DNA of 64,000 nt from CAZSMC01 sp964607755 (lineage in GTDB: Bacteria > Zhuqueibacterota > Zhuqueibacteria > Residuimicrobiales > Krinioviventaceae), in NCBI GenBank assembly GCA_964607755.1, contig CAZSMC010000018.1, forward strand, positions 1 through 64,000, in the 5' to 3' direction. The notes beneath the pieces are model-generated. The model was not told the DNA's origin. It saw nothing but the letters and a program-made list of their open reading frames with translations, and made no database searches. Shown here piece by piece: positions 17,065 through 24,852 of this stretch. The translations under genes and the position numbers were made by a program. Within the stretch, counting starts at the first letter, position 1; each line of letters opens with the position of its first letter.

Positions 17065-18095
17065 CTCTTACGCCATCGCACACATTTCAACATTGGATTC
17101 CGCGGTTTTTGAAATATCTGCGAGTGCAAAGGAACGCCTCTAAAAACACTCAAGAATCCTACGAACGTGATTTAACACTTTTTGTTCATTACCTGGCGGA
17201 ACGCACGCACAAGCAGGTTCCAACTCTGAGTGCTTTTACGCGCGAAAATGTTCGTGGATATCTTTCCTTTTTATTCGGTGAAAAATACCTGTCGCGCAGT
17301 GTGGCGCGAAAACTTGCCACCCTGCGTTCGTTTTCAAAGTTCCTTATTCGCGAACAGGCAATTCAACAGAATCCAACGCTAAACATCGCCTCGCCTAAAA
17401 TTGAAAAGCGTCTCCCCCAATATTTAACCCGGGATGAAATGAAAAAACTTTTACAATTACCAGATGTGGCCACATTGGAAGGGTTGCGGGATTTTATCAT
17501 CCTCGAGCTGTTTTATGCCACAGGTATGCGAGTGAGCGAAGTAGCGCAACTAAAAATTGATAACATTTTTCCTGACGAGGGCACCATCAGAATCAAGGGC
17601 AAAGGCAGCAAAATCCGACTGGTGCAGATGGGAGAAAAGTTGAATCAGCATATCAAGGATTATCTGTCAAAATGCGCCCATTTTAGAAATGTGGAGCCGT
17701 CTGTTGTACAAGACGACCAAAGTGAATATTTATCGAATTATAGCAAAGACAACCAACAGCAGGAATTCACAGATTATTTGTTTGTTAATAAAAATAGGCA
17801 GCCGTTTACCAGACATCAAATAGCTGCGATCGTTTCTTCTTATCTTAAACGGGTCACTGATGTGAAAAAAGCGCATCCTCACACACTGCGGCATTCATTC
17901 GCCACTCATCTTTTGAACAAAGGGGCCGATCTCATGGCAGTTAAAGAAATGTTAGGTCACGAAAGTTTGAGCACAACCCAGATTTACACGCACGTCTCTG
18001 CAGATCATTTAAAGCGTATTTACAAGGCATCTCATCCGCGAGATGCTCAGACAAACAGTTCCCCACCCAAAAAAGGAGGTGATAAAAAAGTATAG
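17061..18095 (+). CDS. xerC: Tyrosine recombinase XerC/XerD
   Basis: 344 residues, starting inside the stop of the topA-like gene (ATGA overlap). The N-terminal SAM-like domain (FLKYLRVQRNASKNTQESYERDL) is followed by the catalytic domain with a full set: Arg157 (TGMRVSE), Lys181 (GKGSK), His274 and Arg277 (HTLRH), His300 (LGHESL) and Tyr309 (IYTHV). An acidic/Gln-rich insertion of about 35 residues (roughly 203-237) is unusual, and the Lys-rich tail is longer than normal. It resolves chromosome dimers at dif. It is called xerC from the topA-xerC context; a XerD assignment cannot be excluded. Confidence 0.88.
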   Translation: MTLTPSHTFQHWIPRFLKYLRVQRNASKNTQESYERDLTLFVHYLAERTHKQVPTLSAFTRENVRGYLSFLFGEKYLSRSVARKLATLRSFSKFLIREQAIQQNPTLNIASPKIEKRLPQYLTRDEMKKLLQLPDVATLEGLRDFIILELFYATGMRVSEVAQLKIDNIFPDEGTIRIKGKGSKIRLVQMGEKLNQHIKDYLSKCAHFRNVEPSVVQDDQSEYLSNYSKDNQQQEFTDYLFVNKNRQPFTRHQIAAIVSSYLKRVTDVKKAHPHTLRHSFATHLLNKGADLMAVKEMLGHESLSTTQIYTHVSADHLKRIYKASHPRDAQTNSSPPKKGGDKKV

Positions 18096-18154
18096 GAAAA
18101 GTATTGTCTTTTTATGCAGTAACAGTTATCTTATTTTTCTGAAAGGAGGTTCCC

Positions 18155-18475
18155 ATGAGAATCGAATTCACCGCACGGCACTTTAAACCCTCTCAACGAC
18201 TGAAAGAATTTGCCCAGGAGGAAGTGCAACGCCTGAAAAAGTATTACGACGGAATTATTGAAACAGAAATCATACTTGATTATGAAAGGCAGGACCAGAT
18301 CGCAGAAATAATCATCAAAGTCAATGGACAACGTATGACCGTCGTTGAACGAACCGATGATATGTACAAATCCATTTCTTTTGCGGTGGATAAGCTTGAG
18401 CGCAAGCTCCGGCGATATAAAGAAAAACAACGGCAATTTGATAAAGAGCGAATCTCAGAAAATATAGAGGAATAA
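18155..18475 (+). CDS. hpf: Ribosome hibernation-promoting factor, short form
   Basis: 106 residues preceded by an excellent AAAGGAGG. The sequence has the HPF/RaiA fold pattern: IEFTARHFKPSQRLKEFAQEEVQRLKKYYDGIIETEIIL, then MYKSISFAVDKLERKLRRYKEK. It lacks the C-terminal dimerisation domain of long HPF. It binds the small subunit decoding region in stationary phase. The upstream Xer gene ends 60 bp away. A GC-rich hairpin follows the stop. Confidence 0.9.
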   Translation: MRIEFTARHFKPSQRLKEFAQEEVQRLKKYYDGIIETEIILDYERQDQIAEIIIKVNGQRMTVVERTDDMYKSISFAVDKLERKLRRYKEKQRQFDKERISENIEE

Positions 18476-18485
18476 TGAACAACCA

Positions 18486-18508
18486 GGCCTGGGGCGCCGC
18501 CTCAGGCC
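18486..18508 (+). terminator. Strong GC hairpin between hpf and hprK
   Basis: GGCCTGGGGC (18486-18495) pairs with GCCTCAGGCC (18499-18508) through ten positions (one G-U) around a 3 nt loop. The 3' tail is only moderately T-rich (GTTATTT). It could be a partial terminator that lowers expression of hprK relative to hpf. Confidence 0.5.
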
Positions 18509-18532
18509 GTTATTTCATATCTGTGAGTCATC

Positions 18533-19570
18533 ATGTTAAAAACAGAAAAAGTTAAAAAATCGTTAGAAGATATTATCAAGCTGCCCGAGCCACGTATTTT
18601 ATCCTTTATCAAAGTGCGTACCTTATACGAAGATATGAAAGACAGTTTGTCACTGCGCATTTTGAACGACAAACACAGCTTTGAACGAAAAATCCGTGAA
18701 AAAGAAATCAATCGCCCGGGACTGGCGATGAGCGGATTCGTCGAAGTGTTCACCTACTGGCGCGTGCAAATTATGGGCAATACAGAAATTGGCTTTTTGA
18801 ATACGCTGCACGGTAAAAGGCGGCTTGATGCGATTCAAACAGTTCTCGGTTTTGATCTTCCATGTATAGTGGTGACAAATGATAATAAAGTTCCTCAAGA
18901 ATTTCTAGATATTGCTAACCGTAACGGCATCACTATTTTCTCATCCCCTTTGAACACAACAGTGGTTAGCCGCCATTTAGGCGAATATCTGGAAGCCAAG
19001 TTTGCCCCGCACATGATTCTTCACGGCACTTTGGTTGATATTTACAGCGTTGGCGTTCTTTTTGTTGGACCGGCCGGGATCGGAAAAAGTGAACTGTGCC
19101 TGGACCTTGTCGAGCGCGGACATCAACTGGTTGCCGATGATGTTGTCGAACTGAAACGCGTCGGAATCCATCAATTGCAAGGGTCATCGCGGCAGTCGAA
19201 TTCCTACCATCTTGAAATCAGGGGGCTGGGTATAATCGATGTGTTCAAGATGTTTGGTGTGAGCGGAATCCGGGGAAATAAGGACGTTCATGTTATCGTA
19301 AAGCTGGAAAAATTTTCCACTGATAAAAAGTATGAACGTCTTGGCCTGGATACGAAAATCACCGAAATCATGGGTGTGGAAATTCCCCTGGTTGAAATTC
19401 CCATTGTGGAAGGAAAAAATATTCGGATAGTCGCCGAGGCGATAGCTCTCGATCACAAGCTGAAACAGATTGGCATTAACCAGGCTGAGCAATTTCAGCA
19501 AAATCTGATCGAAAGACTGCAGAAAAAACAGCCGCCGCTCGTTGAGTATGAAAGTGAAACTGAATTATGA
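18533..19570 (+). CDS. hprK: HPr kinase/phosphorylase
   Basis: 345 residues. Motifs: His164 (ILHGTLVD), P-loop GPAGIGKSE (179-187), HQLVADDVVEL and the signature LEIRGLGIIDV. The N-terminal domain of about 130 residues is normal for the family. It phosphorylates a regulatory serine on HPr or an HPr-like protein. The stop overlaps the next start (ATGA), so it is coupled to the EIIA gene. Confidence 0.93.
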   Translation: MLKTEKVKKSLEDIIKLPEPRILSFIKVRTLYEDMKDSLSLRILNDKHSFERKIREKEINRPGLAMSGFVEVFTYWRVQIMGNTEIGFLNTLHGKRRLDAIQTVLGFDLPCIVVTNDNKVPQEFLDIANRNGITIFSSPLNTTVVSRHLGEYLEAKFAPHMILHGTLVDIYSVGVLFVGPAGIGKSELCLDLVERGHQLVADDVVELKRVGIHQLQGSSRQSNSYHLEIRGLGIIDVFKMFGVSGIRGNKDVHVIVKLEKFSTDKKYERLGLDTKITEIMGVEIPLVEIPIVEGKNIRIVAEAIALDHKLKQIGINQAEQFQQNLIERLQKKQPPLVEYESETEL

Positions 19571-19956
19571 AACAAGGTGTGATTATCGCTCACGGTTCCC
19601 TGGGTCGTGCATTAATCGAGGCGGTTCAGGTTATTATGGGCACTGATGACGGCCTTTATGATATCTCGGTTGAAAATATGTCAGCCAAACAGATTTATGA
19701 CCGCCTCGCTTCAATAGTCAAAGTCCCGCAATCCGATAAAGATGGTGTAGTCGTTATGGCATGCCTGCGCGGTGGGAGTTCGTGGAATGTGGCATCAGCA
19801 GTGGCTGAGGGGAAAAAATATGTGCGCGTGATAAGCGGTGCCAATTTGCCCATGATTTTGACATTTCTCACAAAACGCAATTTCTGCTCAATGGATCAAC
19901 TCTTATCTGAAATGCGCAACGAAGCTGTAAAAGGTATCGCTCTGTTAAAAAAATAA
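19567..19956 (+). CDS. PTS mannose/fructose-type EIIA component
   Basis: 129 residues. The N-terminus MKQGVIIAHGSLG has the phospho-acceptor His9; the body matches the PTS EIIA-Man fold, with VVMACLRGGSSWNVASA and GANLPMIL. It overlaps hprK by four bases and is followed 29 bp later by EIIB. No EIIC or EIID permease gene is nearby, so it may be regulatory rather than sugar-transporting. Confidence 0.88.
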   Translation: MKQGVIIAHGSLGRALIEAVQVIMGTDDGLYDISVENMSAKQIYDRLASIVKVPQSDKDGVVVMACLRGGSSWNVASAVAEGKKYVRVISGANLPMILTFLTKRNFCSMDQLLSEMRNEAVKGIALLKK

Positions 19957-19985
19957 TTCATATTGGAACGGTAACAAGGAGAAGC

Positions 19986-20486
19986 ATGTTTATGCCATTG
20001 GTCATGGTCAGAATTGATGACCGGTTGATACACGGTCAGGTTGTGGTGGGCTGGGGTAATGTGATTAAACCGGACCGCATTTTACTCGCCAGCGACGAAG
20101 TTGCCAATGTGGAATGGCAAAAAACGATTTATCTTTCAGCAGTCCCAGAAAACCTGAAAGCATCTGTGCTGACATTGGATGAAACTATAGAAAAACTCGA
20201 AAACAATGCCTTTGAAGGAGAAAGAGTCCTTTTGCTTGTCGATAATCCAAAAAGCGTTGTTTATCTGGTTGAACATGGAATTGAAATAAAGGAAGTGAAT
20301 GTGGGCGGCATGCATTTTCGGCCGGGTAAAAATCAAATTTCCAATTTTATTTTTGTCAATCAAGAGGATATCGATAATTTCAAAAAACTGAGAGAAAAAG
20401 ATATTTATTTAGAAGGCCGGGATGTTCCAACCCGCACACCAATTGATATTGCCGAATCGCTTGGAATTGATGGCAAAGACTCGTGA
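19986..20486 (+). CDS. PTS mannose/fructose/sorbose-type EIIB component
   Basis: 166 residues. It has the family signature RIDDRLIHGQVVVGWGN with the phospho-His16, and later VGGMHFRPGK. An AAGGAGAA ribosome binding site precedes the ATG. It is the last gene of the hprK operon: a T-run terminator follows and no membrane components are present. Confidence 0.88.
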   Translation: MFMPLVMVRIDDRLIHGQVVVGWGNVIKPDRILLASDEVANVEWQKTIYLSAVPENLKASVLTLDETIEKLENNAFEGERVLLLVDNPKSVVYLVEHGIEIKEVNVGGMHFRPGKNQISNFIFVNQEDIDNFKKLREKDIYLEGRDVPTRTPIDIAESLGIDGKDS

Positions 20487-20579
20487 AAGATAAACCTACC
20501 GAATAATTAATGACATCTTTTTCCCCCTTGTGGTAGCTATTCATGCAAAAAAATAAAAAAGCTTATTAAAAATTCTGCC

Positions 20580-20602
20580 GGAATCTGGCGGTTCCTTTTT
20601 TT
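20580..20602 (+). terminator. Rho-independent terminator after the hprK-EIIA-EIIB operon
   Basis: GGAATC (20580-20585) pairs with GGTTCC (20590-20595; one G-U) around a TGGC loop and is followed directly by seven T. Confidence 0.6.
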
Positions 20603-20604
20603 AA

Positions 20605-20730
20605 TATTGGTTCACCGGAATAAGGTAAAAGTCGTCGGGGGTGGGGGTGCATAGTCTACTAAAGGGACGACCACGGCATAAGGTTAACACCTAACCAAAT
20701 AAAGACGGATGGGAATAACCGGTCCGTCTA
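20605..20730 (+). ncRNA. Candidate structured RNA of unknown class
   Basis: Nested pairings: TTGGTT (20607-20612) with AACCAA (20693-20698); GTCGTC (20631-20636) with GACGAC (20666-20671); a competing small hairpin GGTTA/TAACC (20682-20696); and AGACGGA (20703-20709) with TCCGTCT (20723-20729). The loop region is G-rich. I do not recognise the family. It could also be a decayed sequence. Confidence 0.3.
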
Positions 20731-20871
20731 TCTGTGGGATATTTTTCATACAACTCACCATACCCGGATAAACCGGAACCAAAAAGACTTAATCTTTTGC
20801 CAGGTTTGGTTAAGAGTTTACTTGAAAGGCACTTATTTTGTCACCCCGCTGTTTTTGCAAGAATAAAGCCC

Positions 20872-20900
20872 TTGCAATTCTTTGCCTGTGTCGTTATATT
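20872..20900 (+). promoter_or_regulatory. Sigma70-like promoter upstream of the Cys-rich orphan
   Basis: TTGCAA (20872-20877), a 17 bp spacer and TATATT (20895-20900). The transcript would carry the 79 bp tandem repeat in its leader of about 180 nt. Confidence 0.45.
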
Positions 20901-20910
20901 TAATTCAATT

Positions 20911-21067
20911 TTTAGTGAATTTTGGTGTTTTGGTGGCAAAAAAACACAGCCACTAAAGCTCTAAAACACAAAAGAACACAAAAATATAATTTAGTGAAAT
21001 TTAGTGTTTTGGTGGCAAAAAAAAACACAGCCACTAAAGCTCCAAAACCCGAAAGAACACTAAATAT
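20911..21067 (+). repeat. Two tandem copies of a 78-80 bp intergenic repeat
   Basis: Copy 1 (20911-20987) and copy 2 (20990-21067) are nearly identical, each with GTGTTTTGGTGGC, an A-run, ACACAGCCACTAAAGCT and AAAGAACAC. Each copy holds an inverted repeat (GGTGGC with GCCAC plus flanks) able to form a hairpin. The rest of the 20487-21081 gap holds the terminator and the candidate RNA; a 76-codon open frame at 20734 shows no coding features. Confidence 0.75.
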
Positions 21068-21081
21068 TTTTAGGTTGTATT

Positions 21082-21954
21082 ATGCAAAATCCTTATAAAA
21101 GAACGGATATATTTAGCTGCAATTATGATGGGCATTCCCATTTTGATAATAAAGTTTCAGTATGGCATGTTCTGAAACAAAAGAAATGTTATCCGCAAGG
21201 CTGTTTGATGTTTCGATGGGAATGCAAGGTGAAAAACAAAGGCAAAACCTGTCCGCGAAAATTCAACTATGTCGGCAGGCTGTGCAAAGGGTGCATGCAT
21301 TATCAGGACACAAAGATGCACTATCAACCCCGTTTGATGATAAGCACTGCTGAATTTGAAGAATTTCAGGAAGAATGCGAAGAATTTGACGACTGGATAG
21401 AAGAGCACAGTCACCGCGACCTTGATATCTGGTGCCATGTGAGTTCCATCAAGCCCAGATTTCACAAAAAAAATTACGGCGGGAAAAGCCATTTGCGACT
21501 TTATGGCTATCTTTTGGTTTTTAATATCGGGTTTATCGAAACTACCCGGTTTGATGATTATTTTTACGCCAATATTTCACCTCATCAGCAAGACCGCTTG
21601 CGCCTGGCCCCGGGCGATCAGTTCGAAGCCAGTGGCAGGCTCGCTCTGGACCACGGCCGTGTGCTTTTCCCAAAAATATGGGCGATCGACCGGGAGTTCC
21701 GTTCCGGTGAACAAACCTGGAACAACAGTCAGGCGCTTGTTGCCCGTGAAGCAGCAGCTCAATTCCGCTATCAACCGGAACATTGCATAAAGTGCAGACA
21801 CGGTGCGCTGGTCGACGTGACCGAGATGAATAACGGTTATAAAAAAATACATCGCGAACTATATTGTCTGGAAGGCATCAAGGATCCGGCATCTTGCTAT
21901 ATCAATGCGATGGAAAAAATAAACACGTGTGAAATGGATAAACGGGAAAGGTAA
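21082..21954 (+). CDS. Cys-rich protein of unknown function with possible OB-like segment
   Basis: I do not recognise this 290-residue protein. It has an N-terminal cluster of Cys (roughly 14, 36, 41, 48, 57, 68, 71, including LCKGC), a Glu-rich middle (EEFQEECEEFDDWIEE), then a beta-rich part (RLAPGDQFEASGRLALDHGRVLFPKI) that looks like an OB-type barrel, and a C-terminal HCIKC pair with further Cys. Together these suggest a zinc- or Fe-S-binding protein, possibly nucleic-acid-binding; this is inference. The stop is one base before the proS ATG, which suggests coupled translation. Confidence 0.75.
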   Translation: MQNPYKRTDIFSCNYDGHSHFDNKVSVWHVLKQKKCYPQGCLMFRWECKVKNKGKTCPRKFNYVGRLCKGCMHYQDTKMHYQPRLMISTAEFEEFQEECEEFDDWIEEHSHRDLDIWCHVSSIKPRFHKKNYGGKSHLRLYGYLLVFNIGFIETTRFDDYFYANISPHQQDRLRLAPGDQFEASGRLALDHGRVLFPKIWAIDREFRSGEQTWNNSQALVAREAAAQFRYQPEHCIKCRHGALVDVTEMNNGYKKIHRELYCLEGIKDPASCYINAMEKINTCEMDKRER

Positions 21955-21955
21955 C

Positions 21956-23386
21956 ATGGCAAAAGGGATTACAAAACGCTCGGTCGATTATTCACGCTGG
22001 TATCTGGATGTGGTTGCTGCTGCCGAACTTGCGGAACATTCGTCTGTAAAAGGGTGCATGGTGATTAAACCTCACGGTTATGCTATTTGGGAAATTATGA
22101 AAGCGCATCTTGACCGGATGTTCAAGGAAACTGGTCACCAAAATGCCTATTTTCCACTTTTTATTCCAGAGAGTTATTTAAAGAAAGAAGCCGATCATGT
22201 CGAAGGTTTTGCTCCCGAATGCGCAGTGGTGACTCATGGCGGTGGCAAGAAACTCGAAGAACCGCTGGTCGTGCGGCCGACGTCAGAAACGATTATCTGG
22301 TCTACATACAGAAACTGGGTGCAATCTTACCGTGATTTACCCATTCTGATTAATCAGTGGGCAAATGTTGTTCGCTGGGAGATGCGAACGCGGCTTTTTC
22401 TGCGCACAATGGAATTTTTGTGGCAGGAGGGCCATACCGCGCACGCCACGGCAGACGAAGCGATTAAAGAGACAAAACTCATGCTCCAGGTCTATAAGAC
22501 ATTTGCCGAAGACTATATGGCCCTGCCGGTTTACGATGGCGTAAAATCGCCAGCAGAACGTTTTGCCGGTGCACTTGACACGTATTGTATCGAAGCGATG
22601 ATGCAGGACAAGCGTGCCCTGCAAACCGGTACCAGCCATTATCTGGGACAGAATTTTGCAAAAGCGTTTGACGTGACATTTCAGGACGAAAATGGTGAAC
22701 GACAATACGTTTACGCCACAAGCTGGGGTGTGTCTACCCGGTTGATCGGGGCACTGATTATGGCGCACAGCGATGATAACGGTCTAATTATTCCGCCCCG
22801 GCTGGCACCAATAAAAATTGTTTTTGTGCCGATCTGGAATGATGACTCGGAAATCGAATCGGTTAAAACGCGCATAGAAGAATTAACTAAAGGATGGAAA
22901 GGCCGTATTGATTATCACATCGACGACCGCGAACAATACCGCCCCGGGTACAAGTTCAATGAATGGGAAAAAAAGGGCGTGCCGATCCGGGTCGAGCTCG
23001 GACCCAAAGATATTGCAAAGAATCAAGTCGTACTGGTACGCCGGGATACCGGTGAAAAAATGCAGGTTCCACAGGATAACCTGTTGGACCGTGCGGAAAA
23101 ACTTTTGGAAGAAATTCAACAAAACATGTACAACAAGGCTAAAGACTTTCGTGACGCCAATACATTCACAGAAGATAATTACAAGAGTTTTCAAAAACGC
23201 ATCGAAGATCCGGGCGGTTTTTTCTGGGTGCACTGGTGCGGCAGTCCCGGGTGTGAAGCGCAGTTTCAAGAGACCAGCAAGGCAACTATACGTATCGTTC
23301 AAACCAATGGCATTGAGGAAAACGGTTCGTGCATTGTGTGCGAAAACTCTTCTAAAAAACGCGTGTTGGTAGGCAAGGCATATTAG
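21956..23386 (+). CDS. proS: Prolyl-tRNA synthetase, archaeal/eukaryote-type
   Basis: 476 residues from the ATG at 21956 (GGGAAAGG upstream). It is a class II aaRS with VKGCMVIKPHGYAIWE, VVRPTSETIIWSTY (motif 2 region), RWEMRTRLFLRTMEFLWQEGHTAH and TSWGVSTRLIGALIM (motif 3). It has the C-terminal zinc-binding extension of the short 'type 3' ProRS (WCGSPGCE and CIVCE) and no editing insertion. It charges tRNA-Pro. Confidence 0.95.
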   Translation: MAKGITKRSVDYSRWYLDVVAAAELAEHSSVKGCMVIKPHGYAIWEIMKAHLDRMFKETGHQNAYFPLFIPESYLKKEADHVEGFAPECAVVTHGGGKKLEEPLVVRPTSETIIWSTYRNWVQSYRDLPILINQWANVVRWEMRTRLFLRTMEFLWQEGHTAHATADEAIKETKLMLQVYKTFAEDYMALPVYDGVKSPAERFAGALDTYCIEAMMQDKRALQTGTSHYLGQNFAKAFDVTFQDENGERQYVYATSWGVSTRLIGALIMAHSDDNGLIIPPRLAPIKIVFVPIWNDDSEIESVKTRIEELTKGWKGRIDYHIDDREQYRPGYKFNEWEKKGVPIRVELGPKDIAKNQVVLVRRDTGEKMQVPQDNLLDRAEKLLEEIQQNMYNKAKDFRDANTFTEDNYKSFQKRIEDPGGFFWVHWCGSPGCEAQFQETSKATIRIVQTNGIEENGSCIVCENSSKKRVLVGKAY

Positions 23387-23417
23387 CAATCAACCCGCAT
23401 TCTCAATTTAAGCAAGT

Positions 23418-23433
23418 CTCCTTTAACAGGAGG
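23418..23433 (+). promoter_or_regulatory. Hairpin covering the ribosome binding site of the zinc-ribbon orphan
   Basis: CTCCT (23418-23422) pairs with AGGAG (23428-23432), which is the Shine-Dalgarno core 9 bp before the ATG at 23442. Five base pairs could modestly mask initiation. Confidence 0.35.
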
Positions 23434-23441
23434 TTAGAGTT

Positions 23442-23909
23442 ATGAAAAACAAAAAAAAAGAAATAGTTGAAATAGAAATTCCCAGCAAGGCAATCCGTGT
23501 AAAGCACGCCACATGTCCGCGTGGCCACAGCCTGATGGATGAGGAGCATCTCATCAGCGGATATCCATCAATTACGGTACACGCTAAAGTTGATGACAAG
23601 GAAGGACTCATTCACCTTGATCCGGTTTATGGCAGCTACAAAAACGTTCCCGAATTTGAAGTGAAAGAAGGCGAATGTGTTACCATGTTCTGTCCGGAAT
23701 GTGGACTTTCACTCATTGAGAACGAAACCTGCGACAGATGCGGCGCTCCGATGTTTGTTGTCTATTTACCGCACGGCGGTGTGATTGAAGTGTGTACGCG
23801 AAACGGTTGTCAATTCCATAATTTAAAGTTCACCGAGTCTGAAGAGATGGGCAAAAAATTGTTCGAAGACACCATGCTGGATGTTTCTTTAAAGGACTTG
23901 AATCATTGA
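23442..23909 (+). CDS. Zinc-ribbon protein of unknown function
   Basis: 155 residues, unrecognised family. Cys pairs are arranged as CPRGH near residue 25, then CPECG, CDRCG and CTRNGC in the C-terminal half, enough for two zinc-binding ribbons. The middle part has a conserved-looking LDPVYGSYKNVPEF. No signal peptide or membrane segment. Its stop overlaps the TTG start of era, indicating translational coupling with a ribosome-assembly GTPase. Confidence 0.75.
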   Translation: MKNKKKEIVEIEIPSKAIRVKHATCPRGHSLMDEEHLISGYPSITVHAKVDDKEGLIHLDPVYGSYKNVPEFEVKEGECVTMFCPECGLSLIENETCDRCGAPMFVVYLPHGGVIEVCTRNGCQFHNLKFTESEEMGKKLFEDTMLDVSLKDLNH

Positions 23910-24808
23910 GCGAAAAGAAAAAGGAATTTCGAGCAGGATTTGTGGCGGTCATTGGCCGGCCAAATGTTGGCAAGTCGACGCTGATAAACAATCTTTTGAA
24001 ATTTCCATTAGCAATTACCACGCCCAAACCGCAGACCACCCGGCACCGCATTCTGGGAATTCACAGTGAGGATAACCTGCAGATCATTTTTCTGGACACT
24101 CCCGGACTTATCGACCCGCGTTATCGCATGCAAGAAGTCATGCTAAAAGCAGCCAAAAAAGCGATTAATGATGCAGATGTTAATCTGCTGCTCGCACCGC
24201 CGGCTCCGCCGATCAAACGCGATTTTCAGGTACTTGAAATGTTGTCGACAGTTAATACTCCGGTTATTCTGGCATTGAACAAAATCGACCTTGTCAAAGA
24301 GAAAAAGGATGTGCTGCCGGTCATCGATACGTATCGTCAGGCTTTTCCTTTTGCCGATATTGTTCCCATTTCAGCTCTTAAAAATGAAAACATTGATGAG
24401 CTGAAAAAATCACTCGTTACATTTATACCGTTCAGTCCTCCGTTCTATCCAAAGGATGAAATCACAGAGCATCCGGAACGATTTTTTGTCAGTGAACTCA
24501 TTCGTGAACAAATTTTCCGACAGTACGGCGAAGAAATCCCATTTTCTACCGCCGTTGTCATCGATGAGTTTATCGAACAAACAGACCGCAAGGATGTTAT
24601 CAAGGCCAGGATTGTTGTGGAGAAACAATCCCAAAAGAAAATTATTATAGGAAAAAAGGGAAACGCTATCCGCACACTCGGTCAAAACGCGCGCAAAGAA
24701 ATCGAAAAATTCCTGGATCGGCCGGTTTTCCTGGAGCTGTGGGTTGCCGTACGCGAAAACTGGCGAAAAAAAGACGTGTTTCTCAAGGAATTTGGGTTGG
24801 AAAGCTAA
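23906..24808 (+). CDS. era: GTPase Era
   Basis: 300 residues from a TTG at 23906 that overlaps the previous stop. G motifs: GRPNVGKST (G1), TTPKPQTTRHRILG (G2), DTPG (G3), NKID (G4), SAL (G5). The C-terminal KH domain has IIIGKKGNAIRTLG. It acts in 16S rRNA maturation and 30S assembly. The switch II side has an unusual proline run (APPAPPIK), but all nucleotide-binding motifs are intact. Confidence 0.95.
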   Translation: MSEKKKEFRAGFVAVIGRPNVGKSTLINNLLKFPLAITTPKPQTTRHRILGIHSEDNLQIIFLDTPGLIDPRYRMQEVMLKAAKKAINDADVNLLLAPPAPPIKRDFQVLEMLSTVNTPVILALNKIDLVKEKKDVLPVIDTYRQAFPFADIVPISALKNENIDELKKSLVTFIPFSPPFYPKDEITEHPERFFVSELIREQIFRQYGEEIPFSTAVVIDEFIEQTDRKDVIKARIVVEKQSQKKIIIGKKGNAIRTLGQNARKEIEKFLDRPVFLELWVAVRENWRKKDVFLKEFGLES

Positions 24809-24852
24809 GAATATTTTCAATGGAATTCATCACGCATTCACCGGAGGATGAT

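Noticed and set aside
20734..20964. Short plus-strand frame of 76 codons
   Set aside because: No ribosome binding site; it runs through the promoter and the first tandem repeat, so it is unlikely to be coding.
20911..21067. CRISPR array
   Set aside because: Only two long repeats of about 78 bp with almost no spacer between them; no cas genes nearby.
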